Shown piece after piece: positions 8,191-16,619 of a DNA stretch of 64,000 bases (its first letter is position 1; each line of letters begins with the position of its first letter). A program made the translations under genes and the position numbers. The notes under the pieces are model-generated. The model was not told the DNA's origin, ran no database searches, and saw only the letters and a program-made list of their open reading frames with translations. The DNA is from Nostoc spongiaeforme FACHB-130. Its GTDB lineage: Bacteria > Cyanobacteriota > Cyanobacteriia > Cyanobacteriales > Nostocaceae. The stretch covers positions 186,001-250,000 of the forward strand of contig NZ_JACJTB010000003.1 in assembly GCF_014698475.1 (NCBI RefSeq), read 5' to 3'.

Positions 8191-9663
8191 TCACAAGTTG
8201 AGAAATTGATGGTGGAGTACAGAAGCTACGATATCAGAATTTGTATTGGATTTTAAAATCAAACTACAGAAACTGTCTCGATTAATTGCCATCAATTCAA
8301 CGTCAGTACAAGCTATGGCTCGAAGGTAAACAGGATAATTTTGACCATCAGAAAATTGTACATTCCCAAAATGTTCGCCCGATTTGAGTTGAATTGTTCT
8401 GGATTCCCCTTGATCAATTACGGATATTTCCACTTCTCCCTCTAATATCAAGTAAACGCGATCGCCAAATTCACCTTGTTGAACAATAATAGAATTGGCT
8501 TTGTATTGACTTCCCTTAGATTGAGAAGCGATCGCCACAATTTCCGATGGATCAACATTGGGTAAGGCTTTGGATAGATGACTTGTCATTACCCGTTGAT
8601 GCAAACGACGAACAACATCATTACTAGTCAATTCCGAGTTATTCACGAACAACTGAAATAATTCTTCTTCAATCACCATCACTTTCACTTCTGAATTTTT
8701 GGTGACACGCACTGTTGCTGTACGTTTTCCACCCCGCAGTAAACCAACTTCCCCAAAATAATCTCCGCGACTCAGGCGATTTAACAGGCGAGTCGGCTGA
8801 TCGGGGAAATCTTGGAAAACTTCTACATCTCCCTCCAGCAAGATATAAAATTTCGTGGCGGGTTCTCCCTGACGAACAATGATTTCCTCGGATGCGTAAG
8901 TCAAAACAGTTGGTTTAGTATTGGCTTTTTCTAGTAAGGTTTCATCAAAACCAGGTAACATCAAAGACAGTTCTTGGTTTAAAGCTAAACCGAGTTTGCC
9001 ATCTTCCACATGCACAATCCGATCAGCCAAATCCAAGATGCGATGATCATGAGTCACCATGAGAACAGCACTATTGTGTTCTTTGGCTAAACGGTGCATT
9101 AAAGCGACGACATTACGTCCTGAAGATTTATCCAGTGCTGCTGTTGGTTCATCAGCGAGTACCAACTTGGGTTGAGTCACCAAAGCACAAGCGATCGCTA
9201 CCCGTTGTTTTTGTCCCCCAGACAGATTTTTAGGATAAACATCGATTTTTTCCCTTAATCCTACAGATTCTAAAATAGCAATTGTTTTCGCCCACGCCGC
9301 TTGTACAGCAAAATCCGGCTGTAATTCCAAGGACATTTGAATATTCTGCTGGACTGTTAAAAAATCGAGTAAATTACTGGATTGGGTAATATAACCAAAA
9401 TTCCGCCGCATTTGGACTAATTGTTCTTGGGTTGCACCGTTGAGTTCCTGTCCTAAAATATTTAAACTGCCGTGTTGTACCGAACGCAGACAGCCAATTA
9501 AACTCAGCAATGTGCTTTTTCCTGACCCAGAAGGGCCAGTTAAAATGACAAACTCCTTGGCTTTAATAGTGATATTAATATCAAATAGAATCTGCTTTTT
9601 GAGTGCGGCTTCCCCAAAAAAGTGATTGAGATTTTGAATGGAAATAACTGTTTGATTAACCAC
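8191..9663 (-). CDS. devA: DevA-type ABC ATPase fused to two cyclic-nucleotide-binding-like domains
   Basis: 490 residues, about twice a normal DevA. Residues 1-226 are a MacB/LolD-type ATPase: Walker A GPSGSGKST (43-51), signature LSGG (147-150), Walker B LVLADEP (167-173), H-loop H205. Residues about 250-365 form a cNMP-binding domain with the loop FGEVGLLRGGKRTATV (303-318), close to the phosphate-binding cassette consensus FGE-x-A-L-x(n)-R-x-A-T-V. Residues about 385-485 form a second, degenerate copy (FGNVQFSDGQNYPVYL) lacking the Arg. The gene follows devC by 23 bp on the same strand. ATP hydrolysis by the first domain should drive export with DevC/DevB; gating by a nucleotide or other ligand is inferred. 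Confidence 0.88.
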   Translation of the reverse strand: MVNQTVISIQNLNHFFGEAALKKQILFDINITIKAKEFVILTGPSGSGKSTLLSLIGCLRSVQHGSLNILGQELNGATQEQLVQMRRNFGYITQSSNLLDFLTVQQNIQMSLELQPDFAVQAAWAKTIAILESVGLREKIDVYPKNLSGGQKQRVAIACALVTQPKLVLADEPTAALDKSSGRNVVALMHRLAKEHNSAVLMVTHDHRILDLADRIVHVEDGKLGLALNQELSLMLPGFDETLLEKANTKPTVLTYASEEIIVRQGEPATKFYILLEGDVEVFQDFPDQPTRLLNRLSRGDYFGEVGLLRGGKRTATVRVTKNSEVKVMVIEEELFQLFVNNSELTSNDVVRRLHQRVMTSHLSKALPNVDPSEIVAIASQSKGSQYKANSIIVQQGEFGDRVYLILEGEVEISVIDQGESRTIQLKSGEHFGNVQFSDGQNYPVYLRAIACTDVELMAINRDSFCSLILKSNTNSDIVASVLHHQFLNL

Positions 9664-9686
9664 AATAATTCAGATTAATTACTAAT

Positions 9687-10853
9687 TTAAAATAGGTCAG
9701 CCGGATTAGATTCTCTGAGCTTATTCATACTCACAAAACCAGAAGTAAAGCACATAATTATTGTTAATAACAGCACCAGAGAAGCTCGCGGCCATGTCAT
9801 ATTCATCGGTAAAGACGTGGCACCATTGACGATGGCATATAATCCCAAAGACATGATGAGACCAGGAATATAACCCAAAACTGCCAAAATCAATGCTTCT
9901 TGAAACAAAATATTTAAGAAGAAACGATGTTTATAACCTCTAGCTTTGAGAACGGCGTAGTCTGGTAAATGGTCGGTAATTTCGCCATAAAGAATTTGAT
10001 AAACAATAATTACTCCTACTAAGAAACCGACAAAAACCCCTGTAGTAAAGACAAATCCGATGGGCGCACTAGTAGCCCAATAATGTTTTTCATATTCGAT
10101 AAATTCTTGGCGTGTCATCAACCGCACTTTGCGAGGCAGTTGAGCGCGGATTTGTTGAGCGATCGCCTGTAAATTTACTCCTGGTTTAAGAGTCACTAAA
10201 CCCAGGGTAATATTATTAGAAGAACGATGAGGAAATAGATAGTTAAAAGTCATACTACTGGTAATCAAATTACCATCATCAGCAAAAGAAGCACCAGCAA
10301 AATTTACTAAGCCACTAATCCAAACCTGATGTCCAGCTATTTCAGCCGCGATTGGTTTTCCTACTTGCAAATCTTGAAAAACACTGCCATATTCTTTTGC
10401 GTCGGAGTTACGATCAAATAAAACCACGCCTCTAGCTTTTAAAAGATGTGCAACTGTCTGAAAGTCTTTAATCTCAAAAGGAAGATTATCTGGATTAATC
10501 CCTAAAATAATAATTCCTTTGCCGCCGCGAACACTACCATAGCGGAAATCATCTCGTGCGTGATAGACATAATTTACAGATTCAACTTCCCTAAAATTGA
10601 GGGCGCGATATAAATATTGGCGGGAAAAATCCCCAGTGTTCGCCAAAGTTTTCATATCAGTATTGATTAAAACCAAATCAGCTTTAAGAAGTTTATGCAG
10701 TGCTGTTTGGCTGTCATAGAGAGAATCTAAAAAGGCTAATTGCATAAAAATCAGAATGGCTGCAAAAGCAATACCTAAAATTGCTACAACTAGGCGTAGT
10801 TTATAGCGAGTCAATTGCAACCAAGCTAAGGGGACTCTGCCCAAAAAATTCAT
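9687..10853 (-). CDS. devC: ABC exporter permease, DevC family
   Basis: 388 residues in MacB/FtsX topology: an N-terminal membrane helix (about 20-42, LVVAILGIAFAAILIFMQLAFL), a large periplasmic loop (about 45-260) and three C-terminal helices (about 268-290, 320-342 and 352-375). The opening PLAWLQLTRYKLRL and the tail LRESNPADLF are characteristic of DevC. It is transcribed with the downstream DevA gene. Together with DevB it should form an exporter for a lipid, glycolipid or peptide. Heterocyst glycolipid export is the known role of the founding member, but cyanobacteria carry several paralogues and this one cannot be assigned a substrate. Confidence 0.88.
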   Translation of the reverse strand: MNFLGRVPLAWLQLTRYKLRLVVAILGIAFAAILIFMQLAFLDSLYDSQTALHKLLKADLVLINTDMKTLANTGDFSRQYLYRALNFREVESVNYVYHARDDFRYGSVRGGKGIIILGINPDNLPFEIKDFQTVAHLLKARGVVLFDRNSDAKEYGSVFQDLQVGKPIAAEIAGHQVWISGLVNFAGASFADDGNLITSSMTFNYLFPHRSSNNITLGLVTLKPGVNLQAIAQQIRAQLPRKVRLMTRQEFIEYEKHYWATSAPIGFVFTTGVFVGFLVGVIIVYQILYGEITDHLPDYAVLKARGYKHRFFLNILFQEALILAVLGYIPGLIMSLGLYAIVNGATSLPMNMTWPRASLVLLLTIIMCFTSGFVSMNKLRESNPADLF

Positions 10854-10961
10854 GTAAACTTTTGTACGTCAATTTGAATAGATTAATCTTAAATTTCCCA
10901 ATTTTATGCGTTTGCTATCACTGTATATGCAAGGGAAAAATTGTCTATTCTAAATTTGCAC

Positions 10962-11627
10962 TTATTTTGTTTGTAATTGCTGCATCAACCAATTAGCTGC
11001 TGCGGTGTTAGTTTCTTGGGGTAATCTTTCCAGTGTTTGTTCAATCAGGGCGATGGGTAAACCTGTCAACACCTGAGAAACTTCGATGGCTTGATAGATA
11101 CCTGTTGCAGTTAAACCAAATGCAAATAGTCGCATTCCTTTAACATCAATTACCCAGTATTCTGCAATTCCTAAACTGGCGTAAAGTCGCTTTTGCTCAT
11201 CCAAATCAATACCTAAAGTAGTATCAGCAATTTCTCCCACTAAATCAGGTAGACGATGACAATCAAGAATAATCCGACGGGGTTCACCTGGTTGCCATTT
11301 CGGAATATTTTCACCTTTGTACAAAACTAAATCTGGCGCACAGGCGTGGGTTTCGGGCTTTTCAATTAAACAGCGTCCGTAAGATTGCAATACTATCTCT
11401 GGGTGTAGGAACGCCCAGAACCCAAAAATCATGGTCATCAAATCGCTAAAAGAAGAATGTCCTAGTCCTTCTGTTCCCATATCAACCCACAACCATCCCT
11501 GATGAAATGCAATTTTACGCCAATCAATATCCGGGTTATCTCGCACCTTCTCATAGTCTTGCCAAGTTGCATCATACTGCTGAAACACCAGAGAAGATTG
11601 GCTAAATTGTTCTAAGGAGATGGTCAT
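10962..11627 (-). CDS. Uma2 family (DUF820) putative restriction-like nuclease
   Basis: 221 residues with the PD-(D/E)xK-type core seen in the large cyanobacterial Uma2 family: APDLVLY (Asp at the end of a strand), then DLVGEIADTTLGIDLDEQKRLYASLGIAEYWVID, containing the E-x-x strand, the D-x-x-x-K helix and the Y-W-V-I-D strand. Family members are often found in many copies and are thought to be endonucleases linked to mobile DNA, though few have been tested. It stands alone between devC and an unknown gene. Confidence 0.85.
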   Translation of the reverse strand: MTISLEQFSQSSLVFQQYDATWQDYEKVRDNPDIDWRKIAFHQGWLWVDMGTEGLGHSSFSDLMTMIFGFWAFLHPEIVLQSYGRCLIEKPETHACAPDLVLYKGENIPKWQPGEPRRIILDCHRLPDLVGEIADTTLGIDLDEQKRLYASLGIAEYWVIDVKGMRLFAFGLTATGIYQAIEVSQVLTGLPIALIEQTLERLPQETNTAAANWLMQQLQTK

Positions 11628-11776
11628 TGCCAGACACCTTACAAGTCCAATAAAGTGTGATTTGCGATCGCCTCTATCATAACGCTTTCACCAGACACCA
11701 AGTTGAGGCGATCGCTCTTAATTAAACCTGCAAAACTAAAAAGTTGGGACGGTTGACTACTTCCCTCAATATACAT

Positions 11777-11817
11777 AATTTATGTTGGTTTAAGCTATAC
11801 TTCGCCCAACATAAATT
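11777..11817 (-). terminator. Inverted repeat, likely terminator of the 11826 gene
   Basis: Perfect 12-bp arms AATTTATGTTGG (11777-11788) and CCAACATAAATT (11806-11817) with an 17-base loop. It sits 9 bases past the stop codon of the - strand gene at 11826-12254. There is no long T run, so it could also be a repetitive palindrome. Confidence 0.5.
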
Positions 11818-11825
11818 AATATAAA

Positions 11826-12254
11826 TTAGTCAAAAGAATAACCTGCGAAGAAGATTTCAAATGGTTCGTCTTCATCGTAAATGATTATGTATCTCCCTTC
11901 ACCTCGCCCGATGCTATCCCAAAATTCCTCACAAGTATCTGGCTGTTCTTCTTCTACAAGAATTGATTGCACCATTTGAAGCGTAGGTTTATCAGTACCA
12001 AACCATCTGATTAAATCATCAGTAGGGACTGGACAAACAGCGCAGGTTTGAGGATGATCCGTAACCTCAAACATATCTAAAATAGAAGCTGTTCCATCAG
12101 GTTCTACATTAGCAACGGCTTCATCTATACTCTTTGGATTAAATTCACTACCATAGTAGTTTCCAGCTTTAAATTCTTGCTGACGCAAATTTTGCAATGT
12201 AAAATTAACGTTTTCCTCGTAAGGAACAAAATAGTGCCAAGGTTCTGCGCCCAT
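11826..12254 (-). CDS. Unknown 142-residue acidic protein
   Basis: Begins MGAEPWHYFVPYEENVNFTLQNLRQQEF and continues with YYGSEFNPKSIDEAVANVEPDGTASILDMFEV, a recognisable conserved block of small cyanobacterial orphan proteins of unknown function. It is soluble and strongly acidic, with a Cys pair in TCAVCPVPTDD. Separated by 185 bp and a terminator from dcd upstream. No function can be assigned; a role as an immunity-type protein is speculative. Confidence 0.6.
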   Translation of the reverse strand: MGAEPWHYFVPYEENVNFTLQNLRQQEFKAGNYYGSEFNPKSIDEAVANVEPDGTASILDMFEVTDHPQTCAVCPVPTDDLIRWFGTDKPTLQMVQSILVEEEQPDTCEEFWDSIGRGEGRYIIIYDEDEPFEIFFAGYSFD

Positions 12255-12393
12255 TTTATATTTAATTCATCATTTAAGGTCTATCAAGAATTTTTGCAAT
12301 TCTCATTGATAGTTATATCCTAGATTTTTGATGAGGCAATATATTCGATATCTAGCGACAAGCCGCTTTGCGTCTACGCACATAACAAATACA

Positions 12394-12430
12394 AAAACCA
12401 CAGGTAAAATTAAACATAACCTGTGGTTTT
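12394..12430 (-). terminator. Rho-independent terminator of dcd
   Basis: Perfect 12-bp arms AAAACCACAGGT (12394-12405) and ACCTGTGGTTTT (12419-12430), with a 13-base loop. Read on the - strand the second arm ends in a run of five T. It lies 9 bases past the dcd stop codon. Confidence 0.8.
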
Positions 12431-12439
12431 GAATTTGAA

Positions 12440-13039
12440 CTAGACGCGAGCTAAGGTGACAATTTCTGACTGATCTTGATATTTACCCTGCCTTGTTTCA
12501 TAACTAATCGCACAGGGTTCTCCTTCTAAAAAGAGTAACTGCACTACTCCCTCATTGGCATATATACGACAGTCAGCACTGGAAGAATTAGAAAATTCTA
12601 GGGTTAAATGACCACGCCATGCCGCTTCCGCAGGAGTCAAGTTTGCAATTATACCACAACGTGCATACGTGCTTTTACCTATACAAACTACTGTAATATT
12701 ATCTGGAACCTCTAGCCGTTCTAAAGCAACACCCAACCCATAGCTGTGAGCAGGCAAAATAAAATAACTACCATTCACATCTGTATGCAGTGGTGTTGAC
12801 TCTAAATTGTGCGGATTAAAGTTTTTGGGGTCAACCACAGTTCCCGGTATGTGGCGAAAAATCCGAAACTCAGCCGGGGAGAGGCGAATATCATAGCCAT
12901 AAGAAGAAAGACCGTAGCTGATAACGGGTTGAGCATCTACAGATGTTTCTTTCTGCACTTTTCGGATTAAGCTTGGCTCAAAGGGTGAAATCATCCCTTG
13001 TTGAGCCATTTCGGTAATCCATTTATCGTTCTTAATCAC
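12440..13039 (-). CDS. dcd: dCTP deaminase
   Basis: Converts dCTP to dUTP plus ammonia, the route to dUMP and thymidylate. The 199 residues carry the Dcd/dUTPase fold signatures: SYGLSSYGYDIRL near the N-terminus, VVCIGKSTYARCGI with the nucleotide-contacting S-x-x-A-R, then TPAEAAWRGHLTLEFSNSS with the catalytic Glu, and the C-terminal GKYQDQ. The start is a GTG at 13039 (reads MIKNDKWI); the position fits the known length. It has its own terminator. Confidence 0.93.
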   Translation of the reverse strand: MIKNDKWITEMAQQGMISPFEPSLIRKVQKETSVDAQPVISYGLSSYGYDIRLSPAEFRIFRHIPGTVVDPKNFNPHNLESTPLHTDVNGSYFILPAHSYGLGVALERLEVPDNITVVCIGKSTYARCGIIANLTPAEAAWRGHLTLEFSNSSSADCRIYANEGVVQLLFLEGEPCAISYETRQGKYQDQSEIVTLARV

Positions 13040-13095
13040 AAGTTCACAGGTAATTCCAACCGAACTACTAGAATATCGTGAACGGAGTATTTTGT

Positions 13096-13632
13096 TTAGG
13101 GGCGATCGCTCCGGCGAATTTCGGTAATTTGGTCGGCGACATCTAACAGGGATTTGGGCATTTCTGGGCCTGTGAGAATGATATCAATGTGGGGCGGACG
13201 TTTTGCTAAGAAAGCTAAAACATCGGCTTCGGGAATCAAACCAAAGTTGATGGCTAAACTTAACTCATCTAAAACTACCAGGGAATATTCACCCTCGTAG
13301 ACGACATTTTGAGTGTGTTGCCATAATTTTTGTAAAGCTTGGTTTTCGGCTTCGTCTAGTTGTGGCGTATCGATACAGCGAGGTAAGTCACAGCGTATCC
13401 AGTCAAGATTCTGCCCTAACTGAATTGGTTTGTCCTGTCCTTGACCAATACCGCCTTTGAGAAACTGTACTACTAATACAGATGTGCCTTGACCAGCAAT
13501 TCTCAAGGCTTGCGCCATAACAGTGGTGAAAAAGTTACGGTGAGAACTGGTGAAAACCTGCACAAGCCCTTCTACTGGATTTGGCAAGGAAATTGTCGAA
13601 TTGGTGCTGAAAGATTCTAACTGGGCAACCAT
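13096..13632 (-). CDS. CobO/BtuR-like P-loop-fold protein with degenerate Walker A
   Basis: 178 residues matching the corrinoid adenosyltransferase CobO/BtuR fold: VQVF, then a helix MAQALRIAGQGTSVLVVQFLKGG, NLDWIRCDLPRC, the Walker-B-like strand YSLVVLDELSLAINFGLI and the closing DIILTGPEMPKSLLDVADQITEIR. Real CobO has a G-N-G-K-G-K-T-T loop after the first strand; here that position reads TSSHRNFFTT, so the P-loop Gly and Lys are gone. It is therefore probably not an ATP:cobalamin adenosyltransferase. The gene lies 57 bp upstream of dcd on the same strand. Function unknown. Confidence 0.8.
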   Translation of the reverse strand: MVAQLESFSTNSTISLPNPVEGLVQVFTSSHRNFFTTVMAQALRIAGQGTSVLVVQFLKGGIGQGQDKPIQLGQNLDWIRCDLPRCIDTPQLDEAENQALQKLWQHTQNVVYEGEYSLVVLDELSLAINFGLIPEADVLAFLAKRPPHIDIILTGPEMPKSLLDVADQITEIRRSDRP

Positions 13633-13952
13633 AAGGAAAATTTAGAAAATTACACAAAATGCGAGAATTTTTGCAGCTATTTATAACAAATTTGTCTGTA
13701 ATAGGCAAAAACTAATGACGACTTGTCTTTTGCCTTTTACCTTTTTACTTTTGCCTTATTGTACTAGGTTTGTTCTCAGGTCAAGGTTTACAGATGAGAT
13801 ATTGACATTTTCGTTTTTTGGATGAAACTAGTCGCAACACGATCGCAAAATTTGGAGCCATGAATGAAATTAGCCGAGTCTCATCAGAACTCTGAATTTG
13901 GAAAAAACAGAGTAGAATGTTGTGAATTTTACCAGATGAGGAGTGAAGTCAA

Positions 13953-14513
13953 GTGAAATTAGTGATTCTGGGAGGTTCAGGATCAGGTAAAAGCACTCAA
14001 GCACAAAGGCTGGGTAGACACTTTGATATACCTCAGATTTCTACGGGTGAAATTTTACGGGAAGCGATCGCTAACTATAGCGAACTTGGTCGCCATGCAC
14101 AACCCTACGTAGCCAGAGGCGAGTTAGTTCCCGATGAAATGATGATTGAATTAATGCGGCTGCGCCTGACAAAGCCTGATGTTATTTGTGGTTGGATATT
14201 AGAAGGTTATCCCCGCACAGCCTTTCAATCAGAAGAATTAGATTTTTTATTGGATACTTTAGAACAAAACTTAGACTGGGCAATTTATTTACAAGTCCCA
14301 CAAGCCGTCATGGTCAGCCGTTCTTTGGGGCGTTCTCTACCAGATGACCAACCAGAAATCGTCCAGCGTCGCGTAGAACTCTTTTATGATCGCACTATCC
14401 CCATCCTAGAATATTACGACCGTCGCCGCCGCCTGTTAACCATCAACGGTGATCAACTACCCGATATGGTCGAGCAGAATATTCTGAATTTGCTCTTGAG
14501 TGCTGAATGTTAA
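13953..14513 (+). CDS. Adenylate kinase family nucleoside monophosphate kinase
   Basis: Transfers phosphate between ATP and a nucleoside monophosphate. In 186 residues it has the P-loop GGSGSGKST (8-16), the NMP-binding segment QISTGEILREAI, the block GWILEGYPRTAFQSEELDFLL (G-x-P-R-T), and a very short LID region (GRSLPDDQPEIVQRRVELFYDRTIPILEYY). It is a short-type enzyme with no Zn-binding LID. The start is GTG with GAGG upstream. As cyanobacteria usually also carry an adk in the ribosomal protein cluster, this may be a second copy; substrate preference cannot be judged. Confidence 0.88.
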   Translation: MKLVILGGSGSGKSTQAQRLGRHFDIPQISTGEILREAIANYSELGRHAQPYVARGELVPDEMMIELMRLRLTKPDVICGWILEGYPRTAFQSEELDFLLDTLEQNLDWAIYLQVPQAVMVSRSLGRSLPDDQPEIVQRRVELFYDRTIPILEYYDRRRRLLTINGDQLPDMVEQNILNLLLSAEC

Positions 14514-14676
14514 GTGCTGAGTTTTTTATACTGAGCGACTTGTAGCGAGCGAAGTTGACAGGAGTCGAGGTGAGTCGAAGTGTGAATTTTGAGTCAAAAG
14601 ATAAAATTTCAGATTGCAAATTTCAGACTTCACACTTCCCACAGTATCCTAATAGGAAAATCTTGAGGCAAATCCA

Positions 14677-15417
14677 ATGGCATGGCAGCGTCCCGATGGC
14701 AGACAACCTTACGAACTCCGCCCTGTAAGCTTTCAGTCTGGCTTTACTCGCTTTGCACCTGGTTCAGTTTTAGCTAGATGCGGCGATACTCAGGTACTTT
14801 GTAATGTTAGCGTGACTGAGGGAGTGCCAAGATTTTTAACGGGAAGTGGCAAAGGTTGGTTAACGGCTGAGTACCGAATGTTACCCGCAGCCACCCAGCA
14901 ACGCCAGGAAAGGGAACTGTTGAAATTGTCGGGAAGGACGCAAGAAATTCAACGGTTAATCGGACGCAGCTTAAGAGCCACCCTAGATTTTGAGGCGTTA
15001 GGAGAACGTACAATCACGGTAGATGCTGATGTATTGCAAGCAGATGCAGGAACCAGAACCACAGCCATTACTGGTGGTTTTGTGGCTTTAGCGCAGGCAA
15101 TTTCCCAATTATTACAGCGCGGGGTGTTAGAGCGATCGCCTTTATGTGGACAAGTCGCAGCCGTTTCTGTAGGCTTATTAGAAGGTGAACCATATCTAGA
15201 TTTAAATTACCCAGAAGACGTAGCCGCTACAGTCGATTTCAATGTCGTTATGGATAATCGCCTGGGAATCATTGAAGTTCAAGGAACAGCAGAAGAAGGT
15301 AGTTTTACTCGCACTCAGTTAAATCAACTATTAGATTTTGCCGAAAAAGGTATTCAACAATTATTAATTGCTCAACGTGCGGCGATTCCTGACTGGGAAA
15401 AACTTTATCAAGTGTGA
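14677..15417 (+). CDS. rph: RNase PH
   Basis: Phosphorolytic 3'-5' exoribonuclease that trims tRNA 3' ends. The 246 residues are of normal length and contain the family blocks [52 protein letters not shown], the phosphate-site [31 protein letters not shown] with the catalytic Asp, and [14 protein letters not shown]. It lies 163 bp after the adenylate-kinase-like gene on the same strand, with a repeat-rich gap between. Confidence 0.96.
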   Translation: MAWQRPDGRQPYELRPVSFQSGFTRFAPGSVLARCGDTQVLCNVSVTEGVPRFLTGSGKGWLTAEYRMLPAATQQRQERELLKLSGRTQEIQRLIGRSLRATLDFEALGERTITVDADVLQADAGTRTTAITGGFVALAQAISQLLQRGVLERSPLCGQVAAVSVGLLEGEPYLDLNYPEDVAATVDFNVVMDNRLGIIEVQGTAEEGSFTRTQLNQLLDFAEKGIQQLLIAQRAAIPDWEKLYQV

Positions 15418-16150
15418 AAGTCTGAAGCTTGCAGGTTGGGTGAAACGTAGACACCCGAAGGGTGGCTTCCCGCATGGTAGTGGAAGCCAACAAATGCTAT
15501 GAATAAAACCACAAGATTTCCAACCACCAAAATATCTCAATTCCGACGGTAAAATTTATGCTGCAATTATTTTAGCTGTCAGAATATTTTCTTAACATAT
15601 CATGATTTGGTGTTGGGTTACGGCGCAATACACATTTGTTGTGTTGTTTTTAATATGTCTTGTGCGCCTACACCCAACCTACTCGCTTGCATATACACTG
15701 TATTTAAAAAACAATTGTCAAGAAAATATCAATTATGAGAGAACTAGATAAAAATAATAATATAAACATAAATGACATTTTGATTTCTGAAAAGACAGTA
15801 AACCCACAAAACACTCTCTTCTACTCCCGACTCCCCAATCACGACTCTCAGGCTGTACAGAGAGTTTCTAAAATAAACCAGACTAGAGTAACTTTTATCG
15901 TTTTAGTTATACGTAAATAGTTTTTTAATTTTTAAAATTTCAAAATTTTCTAAAAATAAGTTAGCTCAAGTTTACATTTTTTAACATTAGTAATGGTATT
16001 CACTTCCAATTTTTTGGAGAAAGATTGATAATTAATGACTTAGTTATATCATTTCGACAAATTATTTGAATAATTAAATAATTCATAAGTATGTTTAACA
16101 TTGCCAGTAAATTGAATAACATGGAGGAAATATACTGACGAGGGTATTAG
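15418..16150. other. Repeat-containing intergenic region
   Basis: 733 bases. A hairpin GGCTTCC/GGAAGCC at 15464-15488 follows rph and could terminate it. At about 15612-15685 there is a GTTGGGTTACGGCGCA ... TGCGCCTACACCCAAC palindromic repeat of the kind scattered in Nostocales. The remainder is very AT-rich. A 61-codon frame at 15735-15920 has no coding character and no ribosome site. The promoter of the gene at 16151 should lie near the end. Confidence 0.45.
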
Positions 16151-16525
16151 ATGGAGCCATTACAAAACCAGATTCTAACTTTGAGCCATAAGCTGGATGC
16201 CCTCTACCAGGTAATTGAGCAGCTAGATGTTAAAGTTGCTCAGGCTTTCACAGAGTGTTCCTTGGCTAAAACATCTGTAAAAGATAACTATCAAGAAAAT
16301 AGTGATACTTTTCCTTATCAGTTGAAAGGTCAAATCAGTTTTAATCAAGAATTAGAACACAAGGATGTTTTAACAGACGGCATTTATTTAGACATGAATC
16401 GTCAAGGTGGGGATAAGATTTTAACACCAGAAATTCAGATACAAAGACTAACAGCGCAATTAACCGCAGCTTATAATCGAATTGCGGCATTAGAAGAACA
16501 ATTACTCCGCGAAAGAATTCATTAA
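16151..16525 (+). CDS. Unknown coiled-coil protein
   Basis: 124 residues with heptad-rich ends: LQNQILTLSHKLDALYQVIEQLDVKVAQAF at the N-terminus and IQRLTAQLTAAYNRIAALEEQLL at the C-terminus, separated by a polar linker. It has no signal peptide or membrane helix and probably forms parallel coiled-coil oligomers. A GAGG site precedes the ATG and a clear terminator follows, so it is very likely a real gene. I recognise no family. Confidence 0.65.
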   Translation: MEPLQNQILTLSHKLDALYQVIEQLDVKVAQAFTECSLAKTSVKDNYQENSDTFPYQLKGQISFNQELEHKDVLTDGIYLDMNRQGGDKILTPEIQIQRLTAQLTAAYNRIAALEEQLLRERIH

Positions 16526-16554
16526 TGGCTCATTAGTAGATATTTCCAAAGATT

Positions 16555-16585
16555 TACCGGAACTTGTTAAGTCCGGTATTTTTGT
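16555..16585 (+). terminator. Rho-independent terminator after coiled-coil gene
   Basis: Arms TACCGGA (16555-16561) and TCCGGTA (16572-16578) are followed by TTTTTG on the + strand. It ends 30 bases past the stop at 16525. Confidence 0.8.
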
Positions 16586-16619
16586 TTTCATAGCAGAATT
16601 CAGAAGTCAGAATTCAGAA

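Noticed and set aside
15735-15920. 61-codon frame after rph
   Set aside because: No ribosome site; composition follows the AT-rich background; no protein-like pattern.
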